From contig NZ_JAMFTQ010000008.1 of assembly GCF_024160105.1 (NCBI RefSeq), forward strand, positions 1 to 64,000: DNA of 64,000 bases, in the 5' to 3' direction. How positions within the stretch are numbered: position 1 is the first letter of the stretch; each line of letters begins with the position of its first letter. Shown piece after piece: positions 8,331 through 18,253 of the stretch. The DNA comes from Corynebacterium stercoris. Its GTDB lineage: Bacteria; Actinomycetota; Actinomycetes; Mycobacteriales; Mycobacteriaceae. The notes below the pieces were generated by a model that saw only the letters and a program-made list of their open reading frames with translations, was not told where the DNA came from and searched no databases. Made by a program: the position numbers and the translations under genes.

Positions 8331-10197
8331 AACCCGCAACGCGCTGAACACTCTGAACGGAATGCCGGACGGCCCCGCCCGCGTGCTCGCAGCGGAAGTG
8401 CTCGCGCGCCGGGTGCGCAACCAGGGCCCCGACGAGATGCTTCCAGAGGTGCTGGAGCATTTGGTGCGCGCCTACACATTCGGCGTGGACACCCCGGAGG
8501 CATTCGCCACGTTTTCTGAGCTGCTGCGCCTCTACGACACCCGCCCGGAGTACTTCGACGAGCACGACACCCACCTCCTGTTTTGGCAGTTCAAGTGGAT
8601 CGCGGATGATTTGCCGGTCTACCCAGAGATCACCCGCGAGGTCGCGGAGGCACTGCTCGACGACATGGAGGCGCGCTACCGCCAGGCCGGCCACAGCATG
8701 GCCGCCGTGTCACGGGCGCGTTTCGCGTGGGCTTCCGCGAACGGCGACGAAGAGGACGCGGAGCGCTATTGGACGCAGTGGAACGCCATCGCCGGCGACG
8801 ACCTGGACTGCGAGGCATGCCACCACAGCGACCTGATCCACCGCATGGTTTCCCTCGGGCGTTACGACGACGCCGTCAGGCTTGGTCCCCAAGACGCCAC
8901 CTGCAACCGCGAGCCCGCCGGCATGTTTCTCGAGCTGGCGATGGCCAACCTGCACACTGGTGACGCCCGCGCCTGTACCGAGTACCTGCGATCATCAATT
9001 TCCCACCACGACCGCACCCTGCGCGACCCGGAGCGTATCGCCGGCTGGTTCGAGATCTTCGCCCGCGGCAATCAGCTCGATGAGGGCCTCGCGATGCTGA
9101 GCACCATCGGCCGCGACGCCGTGGAAGGCCAAGGCGCGCCCATTCACCGCCTGCGCTACTGCCTGGCGATGCTTCGGGGGCTGAGCGCCCACCCAGACGC
9201 CGGCGAACTCCCCACCGGTCTCGAGGCGTTCCCCACCGTCGCAGCGCTTGTCGACGCTTGCGAGCGCGAAGCCGCCGACCTTGTCGCCGCCTTCGACGCG
9301 CGGGCTGGCAAACCCCACTGGGCTGGTGTTCTGGCCGAGGCACGCCAAGCCCGTGTGCTGGCCGACCTCGGGGAGGCAGAAGAGCCGGTGGAGGCCGTCG
9401 AACCAAGTGCGGTACCTGATGACCTGAGCGCTGAAATCTCCCGATCCGCTTCCGTCCCCGACCCGTTCGCCGCCGCCGAGGAGTTTGCGAGGCGCGAACA
9501 GTGGCATGACGCCGCGCCTCTGTACGACCGCGCGGCGATGCAGCGCGAAGCGGCCGGGGACATCCTCGGTGCCGGCCTTGCTTACGCCGAGTCCGCGCAG
9601 GCCCAAACTATGGCGGGCCGTTACGTCGACGCCGTGAGTGTGTTCCAGCGAGCCTGGGATCGACTCATCGCCAGCGAAGCTCACCCGAATCTCTTGGTGC
9701 AGGTCGCCTACGCATGGGCAGCCAGCGAGGCGGAGCTGGAAGAAGCCGACGCGACCGGGGCCACCGTACGCGACGCTCTCGTCGGGATCCCGGACGTGGA
9801 CACCGCCACCATGACCGGCGAACTGGCTGAGCAGGAGCAACGTGGTAACGCTGTGCGTCGCGCCCGGATCCACGACATTCTCTCCCGGCTCGCCGCCGCC
9901 CGCGGGGACGCGGCCGGAGCCGCGGAAGAGGCGATGCGCGCCGGCGAAGGATTTGGTTCAGCTGGTGAGATTCGCTTGGCTGCTGAAGCATTCCTGCTCG
10001 CCGCCCGCCAATTACACGAGGCGAAGCGTTACGACGACGCCGCGTGGGCCTACGAGTCCGTTATCGAAGCGCTCGTCGCTACCTCGCAGCGCAGCGCCGT
10101 GCCGTCGGTGCTCGACGAATTCGTGGCGTTGCTCAAAGCAACCGGCCAGCACGAGCGCGCCGAGCTCGTGCTCAAGGAGTACATGGGACTGAATTAA
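8314..10197 (+). CDS. Large TPR-like helical protein, copy 2
   Basis: A 627-residue predicted all-helical protein, paralogous along its length to the product of 4001-5860. It shares DDLDCEACH (Cys166, Cys169), CNREPAGMFLELA, RDPERIAGWFE-like blocks and the ending VLDEFVALLKATGQHERAELVLKEYMGL. Residues about 350-390, between the two helical halves, are the least conserved and probably form a linker. It begins inside the 3' end of the HSP90-family gene (17-base overlap, Shine-Dalgarno AAGGAA), so expression is coupled to it. A palindromic terminator follows. The molecular role is unknown; co-chaperone or client adaptor is an inference. Confidence 0.8.
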   Translation: MDTRTETRNALNTLNGMPDGPARVLAAEVLARRVRNQGPDEMLPEVLEHLVRAYTFGVDTPEAFATFSELLRLYDTRPEYFDEHDTHLLFWQFKWIADDLPVYPEITREVAEALLDDMEARYRQAGHSMAAVSRARFAWASANGDEEDAERYWTQWNAIAGDDLDCEACHHSDLIHRMVSLGRYDDAVRLGPQDATCNREPAGMFLELAMANLHTGDARACTEYLRSSISHHDRTLRDPERIAGWFEIFARGNQLDEGLAMLSTIGRDAVEGQGAPIHRLRYCLAMLRGLSAHPDAGELPTGLEAFPTVAALVDACEREAADLVAAFDARAGKPHWAGVLAEARQARVLADLGEAEEPVEAVEPSAVPDDLSAEISRSASVPDPFAAAEEFARREQWHDAAPLYDRAAMQREAAGDILGAGLAYAESAQAQTMAGRYVDAVSVFQRAWDRLIASEAHPNLLVQVAYAWAASEAELEEADATGATVRDALVGIPDVDTATMTGELAEQEQRGNAVRRARIHDILSRLAAARGDAAGAAEEAMRAGEGFGSAGEIRLAAEAFLLAARQLHEAKRYDDAAWAYESVIEALVATSQRSAVPSVLDEFVALLKATGQHERAELVLKEYMGLN

Positions 10198-10200
10198 AGA

Positions 10201-10224
10201 GGCCGGCCCTAAGGGCCGGCCTTC
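10201..10224. terminator. Bidirectional palindromic terminator
   Basis: GGCCGGCCC and GGGCCGGCC pair perfectly across a TAA loop. The hairpin sits between the convergent TPR-like gene and SRPBCC gene. A short T-rich run follows on the minus strand and only TTC on the plus strand, so it may act better on the minus-strand transcript. Confidence 0.7.
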
Positions 10225-10244
10225 AAACGTCGTCAAGCGTGGGC

Positions 10245-10706
10245 TTAAGCGCCAGCAACCGCCTCGGCGAGGGAGTCGAGGGACTTTGCCAAGAAGTCGT
10301 CGTCGAAGTTCTCGCTCATCTTGCGCACGTTGTCCAGCTCGATCTCGTCGCGCTGGTAGGTCAGGGTCACGCGGGTGTGGTCCGCGTCGACCGGCTCGAG
10401 CTCGTAGAGCCACTTGGCGCCGACCTTCACCTCGGCGGTGATGTTCTCGACGTTCTTCCAGCCGATCACGCGGTCCTCCTGGAAAGCGAAGACCTCGTTG
10501 ACCGTCTGGTAATCGCCGTCCTCCTTGGTCATGTTCATGGTGAAGGTGTCGCCGACGGCCTTGATGCGCTCGCCGTGGTCGGCGGAGACGACCATGCCGG
10601 AGTTGTCGGTCTCGGCGTGGCGCTCCGGGTTGGAGAGGATGTCGAAGATCTCCTTGGCTGGAGCGTCGATCTGGCGGGATGCGGAGTTGTTGATGTTGTC
10701 AGTCAT
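10245..10706 (-). CDS. SRPBCC (START/polyketide cyclase-like) family protein
   Basis: A 153-residue protein with the SRPBCC ligand-binding fold. The opening SRQIDAPAKEIFDILSNPERHAE and the strand DRVIGWKNVE followed by LEPVDADHTRVTLTYQRD are typical. These domains bind hydrophobic ligands; the ligand here is unknown. The start at 10706 is chosen because SRPBCC homology begins just after it, and because a TATCGT -10 candidate lies 7 bases upstream, fitting leaderless initiation. The frame remains open further upstream but encodes unlikely sequence. The gene is divergent from sdhC and convergent with the TPR-like gene. Confidence 0.82.
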   Translation of the reverse strand: MTDNINNSASRQIDAPAKEIFDILSNPERHAETDNSGMVVSADHGERIKAVGDTFTMNMTKEDGDYQTVNEVFAFQEDRVIGWKNVENITAEVKVGAKWLYELEPVDADHTRVTLTYQRDEIELDNVRKMSENFDDDFLAKSLDSLAEAVAGA

Positions 10707-11025
10707 GGCGCCCACGATACAGAGATTTGAGTCACGCCGTCGTCGGCAAGCAATTGCCCCCGAAGCCCACGCAAACGCCCAGGTAAGGGCGTACTTACCA
10801 ACCAAAGTTTGACACCCAAAGGGGTAGCGGGGGTGGCCGACGCGGTCCGATCGGAAATCGGTGGCGAACATCACACTTGGCGACGCGGCGATGTAAATCC
10901 CGTCGATACGCAATACTCCCCGCGCGCAGCTGGGCGCTCGCTGGGAGCTGACGCTTCTCGACGCACGCTGAAAATACGTGTAAAGGAGCCTGCAACCTTA
11001 AAGTGAAATCGACACTGGAGGTGCC
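10707..11025. promoter_or_regulatory. Intergenic control region between SRPBCC gene and sdhC
   Basis: No gene is seen in these 319 bases. It contains the divergent leaderless -10 of the SRPBCC gene (10714-10719), G-runs resembling RamA boxes (AGGGGT near 10820 and CGGGGGT near 10830), a GlxR-like site at 10860-10875, and a Shine-Dalgarno GGAGG close to the sdhC ATG. In C. glutamicum the sdhCAB operon is controlled by GlxR and RamA, so these are plausible sites, but they are assigned by eye. Confidence 0.55.
10860..10875 (+). promoter_or_regulatory. Candidate GlxR (CRP-like) site upstream of sdhC
   Basis: GGTGG-N6-TCACA matches 8 of 10 specified positions of the GlxR consensus TGTGA-N6-TCACA. 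It lies about 150 bases upstream of sdhC, whose orthologue in C. glutamicum is a known GlxR target. The site is unverified. Confidence 0.4.
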
Positions 11026-11799
11026 ATGACTGTACAAAACGCAGACCGTGAAGCCATTCGTCACGGAAAAATCACTGAGAAGCCGCTGCGCGAGCGGCCG
11101 TCCTACCCAACTTGGGCCGTCAAGCTGACCATGGCCATCACCGGCCTGATCTTCGGCCTGTTCGTGCTCGGCCACATGGTCGGCAACCTGAAGATCTTCA
11201 TGCCGCTGAACGCGAACGGCGTGGCACCGATCGATGAGTATGGAGAGTTCCTCCGCACCATCGGCGAGCCGCTCTTCCCGCGCGAGGGCTTCCTGTGGAT
11301 CCTCCGCATCATCCTGCTGGCCTGCCTCGCACTCCACATCTGGGGCGCGTTCACCCTGGCCGGCCGCTCCAAGCGCTCCCGCGGCAAGTTCGCCCGCACC
11401 AACCTGATGGGCGGCTGGCAGTCCACCGCGACCCGCTGGATGCTCGCCACCGGCGTCATCCTCCTGCTGTTCCTCGTCTTCCACATCCTCGACCTCACCA
11501 TCGGCGAGGTCGTGGCTTCCGACGAGTTCGTCCACGGCGCTGTCCGCGACAACCTGCTCGCCACCTTCGCTCCGCACCGCTGGCCGGTGACCCTGTTCTA
11601 CGTGCTGGCGATGGTTGCCCTGGCGCTGCACCTCACCCACGGCGTGTACCTCGCGGTCTCCGACCTGGGCTGGCTGGGTGAGCGCGGCCGCGGCCTCATG
11701 ATCTTCCTGGGCTACGTCCTCCCGTTCATCGTCGTGATCGGCAACATCATCATGCCGATCGCCATCGCCCTCGGCTGGGTTCCGGGATTCACTCGGTAA
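11026..11799 (+). CDS. sdhC: Succinate dehydrogenase membrane anchor, cytochrome b subunit
   Basis: A 257-residue integral membrane protein with about five transmembrane helices, the single-subunit di-heme anchor typical of actinobacterial succinate:menaquinone oxidoreductase. Candidate axial heme ligands are the His residues in FVLGHMVGNL, LALHIWGAF, LVFHILDLT and LALHLTHGVY. It passes electrons from SdhB to menaquinone in the plasma membrane. A Shine-Dalgarno GGAGG precedes the ATG. It is the first gene of sdhCAB, with 21 bases to sdhA, and the upstream region contains candidate GlxR and RamA sites. Confidence 0.95.
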   Translation: MTVQNADREAIRHGKITEKPLRERPSYPTWAVKLTMAITGLIFGLFVLGHMVGNLKIFMPLNANGVAPIDEYGEFLRTIGEPLFPREGFLWILRIILLACLALHIWGAFTLAGRSKRSRGKFARTNLMGGWQSTATRWMLATGVILLLFLVFHILDLTIGEVVASDEFVHGAVRDNLLATFAPHRWPVTLFYVLAMVALALHLTHGVYLAVSDLGWLGERGRGLMIFLGYVLPFIVVIGNIIMPIAIALGWVPGFTR

Positions 11800-11820
11800 G
11801 GCTGATTAGGAGAAACATCA

Positions 11821-13892
<2,072 letters not shown>

Positions 13893-13893
<1 letters not shown>

Positions 13894-14642
13894 TGAAACT
13901 GACACTTGAGATCTGGCGTCAGGCCGGACCCGACACCGACGGTAGCTTCGAGACCGTCCAGGTGGACGACGCTGTGCCGCAGATGTCCATCCTGGAGCTG
14001 CTCGACCACGTGAACAACAAGTACGTGGAGGCCGGCAAGGAGCCGTTCACCTTCGCGCACGACTGCCGCGAGGGCATCTGCGGCACCTGTGGCCTCTCCG
14101 TCAACGGCCGCCCGCACGGTGCCGGCCAGAACACCACCGCCTGCCTGCAGCGCCTGCTGAACTACAAGGACGGCGACACCCTGAAGATTGAGCCGTTCCG
14201 CTCCGGCGCCTTCCCGGTGATCAAGGACCTCGCGGTTGACCGCTCCGCCCTCGACCGCGTGATGCAGCAGGGCGGCTACGTCTCCGTCAACGCCGGTACC
14301 GCACCGGACGCGGACACCCTGCACGTCAACCACCACGACGCCGAGCTTGCGCTCGACTACGCGGCCTGCATCGGCTGCGGCGCCTGCGTGGCCGCCTGCC
14401 CGAACGGTGCTGCGCACCTGTTCACCGGTGCCAAGCTGAAGCACCTGAAGCTGCTGCCGCTGGGCAAGCAGGAGCGTGCACGCCGCGCCCGCAAGATGGT
14501 TGACGAGCTGGAGACCAACTTCGGCCACTGCTCCCTGTACGGCGAGTGCGCGGACGTCTGCCCGGCAGGCATCCCGCTCGACGCTGTCGGCGCGATCAAC
14601 GCCGAGCGCGCTCGCGCTGCCTTCAAGGGCGGCGACGACTAA
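13893..14642 (+). CDS. sdhB: Succinate dehydrogenase iron-sulfur subunit
   Basis: A 249-residue subunit carrying electrons from FAD to the membrane anchor. The N-terminal ferredoxin domain binds [2Fe-2S] through Cys58, Cys63, Cys66 and Cys84. The C-terminal domain has Cys159, Cys162, Cys165 and Cys169 (CIGCGACVAACP) and Cys213, Cys219 and Cys223 (CSLYGECADVCP), supplying the other clusters. The start codon overlaps the sdhA stop (TAATG). A 43-base inverted repeat lies just downstream. Confidence 0.96.
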
Positions 14643-14662
14643 AACAAGCGCCAACTACCTCG

Positions 14663-14705
14663 CGGCAACTGGTGACCGCGCCCGCGCGGTGCCGTATAGT
14701 TGCCG
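14663..14705. repeat. Inverted repeat downstream of sdhB carrying a -10-like box
   Basis: CGGCAACT (14663-14670) pairs with AGTTGCCG (14698-14705), and an inner ACCGCGC/GCGCGGT pair makes a long stem. No T tract follows, so it is not a standard terminator. TATAGT (14694-14699) inside the right arm is a strong -10 candidate for the next gene, with transcription starting near 14706. Confidence 0.55.
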
Positions 14706-14760
14706 TAAGTAGATGGTGTGTAATCCCACCCACCCCAGGAAAAGATTAAAGGACCTCAGT

Positions 14761-15129
14761 ATGGCTTCCCACGCGGTTGCAGATATCTCCTCGGAGTCGT
14801 TCCCGGAGTACCAGTCGTCGATCCACGATTCCTACATCGAGGGTTATGATCCGGTCTCCCTGGCCGCGCCGCACTCCTCCCTGTCGCGCTACGCCACCTG
14901 GGTTGCCATGGGCTTCATCCTGGCCACCCTGTTCGGCCTGGGCATCCTGGTGTGGGGCCTCGGCGCCCACTTCGTCGGCTGGGGTGCACAGTCCCAGGAC
15001 GCCTCGAACATCCTCATGATCCTCGGCGCAGCCGAGATGGTCGTTTGCATTGTCGCGGCAGCTATCCTGCTCGCCGTCGGCCGTAAGGATTACAAGAACT
15101 ACCGCAAGACCACCGGTCGCGTGAACTAG
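14761..15129 (+). CDS. Conserved two-helix membrane protein downstream of sdhB
   Basis: A 122-residue protein with a hydrophilic N-terminus and two transmembrane helices (about 45-69 and 84-107), ending in a short basic tail. No enzymatic motif is seen. The ATG at 14761 is chosen because it has a Shine-Dalgarno AAAGGA at suitable spacing; an in-frame ATG at 14713 lacks one. It follows sdhCAB by about 120 bases and probably has its own promoter (TATAGT at 14694). A terminator closes the unit. The function is unknown; its position suggests a link to respiration, but that is only context. Confidence 0.75.
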   Translation: MASHAVADISSESFPEYQSSIHDSYIEGYDPVSLAAPHSSLSRYATWVAMGFILATLFGLGILVWGLGAHFVGWGAQSQDASNILMILGAAEMVVCIVAAAILLAVGRKDYKNYRKTTGRVN

Positions 15130-15150
15130 TTCTAGCGGGCGTCGGCACGC

Positions 15151-15187
15151 ATCTCCCTGCCCCTTGTGGGTGGGGAGATTTTTTGTT
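15151..15187 (+). terminator. Intrinsic terminator after the sdh-linked membrane protein
   Basis: ATCTCCCTGCCCC pairs imperfectly with GGGTGGGGAGAT around a short loop, followed by TTTTTTGTTG. It closes the sdhCAB-downstream transcription unit just before the DUF445 gene. Confidence 0.85.
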
Positions 15188-15202
15188 GCTTTAATCGTCG
15201 GT

Positions 15203-16486
15203 ATGGCAACACCGCTCGCACCTATGCCCGGTCCCGCCAACGAGGCGGAGCGGCGGGACACGCTGCGCAAGTACAAGATCACCATGACCAGCCTCCTGGG
15301 CGTCATGGCGGTGATCTTCCTCGGCTGCTCCTGGTGGCAGTCCCACGGCACCGCGCCGCTGTGGGTGGGCTACGTGCGCGCCGCGGCCGAGGCCGGCATG
15401 GTCGGCGGTCTCGCGGACTGGTTCGCCGTCACCGCGCTGTTCAAGTACCCGATGGGCATCAAGATCCCGCACACCGCGATCATCCCCTCCAAGAAGGACC
15501 AGGTGGCGGATGCGTTGAGCGGCTTCGTCAGCGAAAACTTCCTCAACGCACGCACCATCACCGACAAGGTGATGCAGGCAGGCATCCCGGAAAAGGTCGG
15601 CGCATGGCTCAGCAAGGAGCAGAACGCCGAGCGCGTGAGCGCGGAGGTAGGCACCTTCGCCGTCCGTGTGATCGAGGGCATCGACCCGGAGGAAGCCGAG
15701 GCGGTGATCAACACCCAGGTCATCTCCCGCGTGGGCGACCCGGTGTGGGGCCCGCCGCTGGGCCGGATGCTCGAGGGCTTCATCGCGGACGGCAAGGTCG
15801 AGCCTGTCGTCGACGACGTTGTCGCCTGGGGCCGCCGCAAGCTCGGCGGGATGCAGCAGAGCATCATCACCATGATTGATGAGCGCATGCCCAAGTGGGC
15901 CCCGCAATTCGCCAAGGAACTGGTGGGGGAGCGCGTCTACCGCGAGCTCGTCGCGTTCATGGCGGAGGTGGACACGAATCCGGATCACGAGGCGCGCAAG
16001 GCGATCCGCCGCACCATCTACCAATTCGCCCAGGACCTGCAGTTCGACGGCGCCACCATCAGCCGCGTCGAGGAGCTCAAGGCGGACATCATGGGCTCGG
16101 ACGCGGTCACTTCCGCCGCGTCCGGCATCTGGGAGCAGGTTTCGGCTTCGCTTATCGACGCTTGTTCCGATCCGGCCTCAACCTTGCGTCGGAAAGTGGC
16201 GGCGTCCGCCGCCGAGTGGGGCCGCAAGCTGGTGGACGACCCGGAAGTGCGCGCCACCGCCGAGCGCAACCTGGAGCGGGCGACGCACTTCGCCGCGACG
16301 AACGGCGCCGACCAGATCGTGGGGATCATCGCCGAGACCATTCAGCGCTGGGACGGGCAGGAAGCGTCGGAGAAAATCGAGCTCATGGTGGGCAAAGACC
16401 TGCAGTTCATCCGCCTCAACGGCACGATTGTCGGTGCGCTGGCGGGCCTAGTTATCTACACTGTGTCGCAACTCCTATTCCACTAA
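15203..16486 (+). CDS. DUF445 family membrane protein
   Basis: About 427 residues. The family is defined by a Gly/Ala-rich membrane segment with a GGLADWFAVTALFKYPMG motif, seen here around residues 65-85, followed by long amphipathic helices. One hydrophobic helix lies near residues 28-48 and another at the extreme C-terminus. Biochemical function in the family is unknown. The ATG at 15203 is chosen because sequence typical of the family begins there, with a TTTAAT -10 candidate 7 bases upstream. An in-frame start at 15164 lies inside the preceding terminator and is rejected. Confidence 0.85.
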   Translation: MATPLAPMPGPANEAERRDTLRKYKITMTSLLGVMAVIFLGCSWWQSHGTAPLWVGYVRAAAEAGMVGGLADWFAVTALFKYPMGIKIPHTAIIPSKKDQVADALSGFVSENFLNARTITDKVMQAGIPEKVGAWLSKEQNAERVSAEVGTFAVRVIEGIDPEEAEAVINTQVISRVGDPVWGPPLGRMLEGFIADGKVEPVVDDVVAWGRRKLGGMQQSIITMIDERMPKWAPQFAKELVGERVYRELVAFMAEVDTNPDHEARKAIRRTIYQFAQDLQFDGATISRVEELKADIMGSDAVTSAASGIWEQVSASLIDACSDPASTLRRKVAASAAEWGRKLVDDPEVRATAERNLERATHFAATNGADQIVGIIAETIQRWDGQEASEKIELMVGKDLQFIRLNGTIVGALAGLVIYTVSQLLFH

Positions 16487-16508
16487 AACTGTGCCCGAGG
16501 AGGCCACC

Positions 16509-17159
16509 ATGACTGAGACCCCGAACCACGACGAGAAGCTCAACGCCGAGGCTGCCGCAGCAGCCGCCAACGCCGCTGCCGCAGACGCGAACGCTGAGGC
16601 GAAGGAGGAAGAAGCCAAGGAGGAGGCCAAGGTCGCGCGCGACAACCTCCGCGAGGCGGGCGACGCTCTCCTGGCCGCCGGCTCCGCGCTGGGCGCGGCT
16701 ATCGGCAAGTTCGCCGAGGGCCTGCCGGACCGTTTCAAGAGCGCGTCCGACACCGCGCGCGAGACCCTGAACCAGGCCACCACCGAGGGCGAGGTCCGCT
16801 CCGTGGCCACCAACTGGGTCAACGAGGCAGAGAAGGTGTTCAACAACCTCCGCGAGCGCGACCTGAAGTTCACGGACGACGCGAAGGAGTCCCTGCGCCG
16901 CTCCGTGGCTGACATCCGCGAGTCCTTCAACGAGCGCCTGGACAACGCCAACACCGACGGCGTTGAGAAGACCGTGGATGACCTCCGCTCCCGCTTCGAC
17001 ACCTTCGTGGACCGCCTGCAGAACCAGTTCGCCGCCGAGCCGAAGCCGACCGACACTGAGGCTGCCCAGGCTGACGCCGACATCATCGACGGCGAGGTCG
17101 TCGAGTCCGAGGCTCCGTACGTGGACACGGACGCGGACATCGCAGAGGACACCAAGTAG
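16509..17159 (+). CDS. Ala/Glu-rich coiled-coil protein (corynebacterial)
   Basis: About 216 residues, strongly acidic and helical, with an Ala-rich heptad-like N-terminus (residues about 10-40) and several further amphipathic helices. No transmembrane segment, signal peptide or catalytic motif is seen. It looks like a soluble coiled-coil protein of a family conserved in corynebacteria with no assigned role. The ATG at 16509 has a good Shine-Dalgarno (GAGGAGG), so it is preferred over the in-frame GTG at 16491. Its stop codon TAG forms part of the TAGACT -10 candidate of the following gene. Confidence 0.75.
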   Translation: MTETPNHDEKLNAEAAAAAANAAAADANAEAKEEEAKEEAKVARDNLREAGDALLAAGSALGAAIGKFAEGLPDRFKSASDTARETLNQATTEGEVRSVATNWVNEAEKVFNNLRERDLKFTDDAKESLRRSVADIRESFNERLDNANTDGVEKTVDDLRSRFDTFVDRLQNQFAAEPKPTDTEAAQADADIIDGEVVESEAPYVDTDADIAEDTK

Positions 17160-17169
17160 ACTCCCCTGC

Positions 17170-17481
17170 ATGGATTCATCCGCCGTCGAACAGGTCGTCA
17201 CCATTATGCGCGTCCCTGGTCTGATCCAGGACGTGCTGTTCCGGCTCGTTGCGGCAGCCGGCATCGTCGGCGCCGTACTGGCCGGCACCACGCGTGCCGA
17301 CGCATTCGAGGCGGCCAACCGCCAGCCGAAGATGGTGTGGGTAGCTATCCTCGCCTTCTCCGCGCTGGCGCTTTTGATCCCGCTGCCGTTCATCGCCTGG
17401 TTCGGCGCGGTGGCAGTGGGCATCTACTACTTTGATGTGCGCCCGCAGATCAACGATCTGCTGCGCGGCAACTACTACTAG
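17170..17481 (+). CDS. DUF2516 family small membrane protein
   Basis: A 103-residue protein with two or three hydrophobic helices (about 22-40, 55-75 and 75-90) and a C-terminal YYFDVRPQINDL segment typical of actinobacterial DUF2516 proteins. The function is unknown. The start at 17170 is supported by TAGACT (17157-17162) exactly 7 bases upstream, implying a leaderless transcript starting within the stop codon region of the previous gene. The stop codon overlaps that of the convergent LmeA-like gene in a shared CTAG. Confidence 0.8.
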   Translation: MDSSAVEQVVTIMRVPGLIQDVLFRLVAAAGIVGAVLAGTTRADAFEAANRQPKMVWVAILAFSALALLIPLPFIAWFGAVAVGIYYFDVRPQINDLLRGNYY

Positions 17482-18248
17482 TACGCCTGACGCAGTTCGC
17501 GCTGCAGCTCGTTGAAGTTCACGTTGCTGCCGCCCATCTCTAGGCGCAGGCCGCCGGGGATCACCGTCACGTCACGCACCTGCATGTTTCCGGTAACTTC
17601 TTGGCGCATACCTTCCGCCATCGCGCCCGTCAGAGCTTCGGCGACGCCGTCCGGCAAGTCGACACCGAAGAGCTGGGTGCTCGCGGCGGTGAAGCTCAGC
17701 TGACCGCCATTCGTCGAGGGGCGCAGCTCCACACCAGCAATGCCGCTGGTGAACATGATTGTGAAGGTGCCGTCAGTCGGATTCGTCACCACATCGGACA
17801 CGCTGATGACGTTCTTTAGGAAGCGGTTGTCCCCGATCTGCTTGCGAATCTCGTGGTTGAGCACGGCGCGGAGGAAGTCATTGGGAAGCTCCGTCGTCAC
17901 GTGAAAGCTCTCCGCAACGGGCTCGCCGCCTGCGATACGCACCTTGTCCAGCACTACCGTCGCCGCCGGGTCGCCGCTCACCTCGTCGCCGTTGACCTGC
18001 AGCGTGGACGGGGTGGTGATGGTCATGTGCGGGAAGGAGCCGCCGAGCAGGCCCAGGGTGATGGGCTGAGAGCCGAAATCAACCTCCGGCTCGGCCGTGG
18101 CCACCACACCGGGTTGCAGCGCTGCCTGCTCCTGGTAGGTCGAGGTGATCTGGTTCGCCACGAACATGCGAATGCCAGCCTCGGCGACGAGCAGGAGCAC
18201 CAGCAGGGCGGCGAGCACCCCGACTATGACCTTCCACGCTTTATTCAT
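17478..18248 (-). CDS. LmeA-like (DUF2993) phospholipid-binding protein
   Basis: A 256-residue protein with a single N-terminal membrane helix or signal anchor (about 6-27) followed by a beta-rich extracytoplasmic domain of the DUF2993 family. The mycobacterial member LmeA binds phosphatidylinositol and takes part in lipomannan elongation; that role is transferred from the family. The start at 18248 has a TAGACT -10 candidate 7 bases upstream, located in the 3' end of the preceding methyltransferase gene. The two genes are five bases apart, so co-transcription is also possible. The 3' end overlaps the DUF2516 gene by 4 bases. Confidence 0.82.
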   Translation of the reverse strand: MNKAWKVIVGVLAALLVLLLVAEAGIRMFVANQITSTYQEQAALQPGVVATAEPEVDFGSQPITLGLLGGSFPHMTITTPSTLQVNGDEVSGDPAATVVLDKVRIAGGEPVAESFHVTTELPNDFLRAVLNHEIRKQIGDNRFLKNVISVSDVVTNPTDGTFTIMFTSGIAGVELRPSTNGGQLSFTAASTQLFGVDLPDGVAEALTGAMAEGMRQEVTGNMQVRDVTVIPGGLRLEMGGSNVNFNELQRELRQAY

Positions 18249-18253
18249 GCGGC

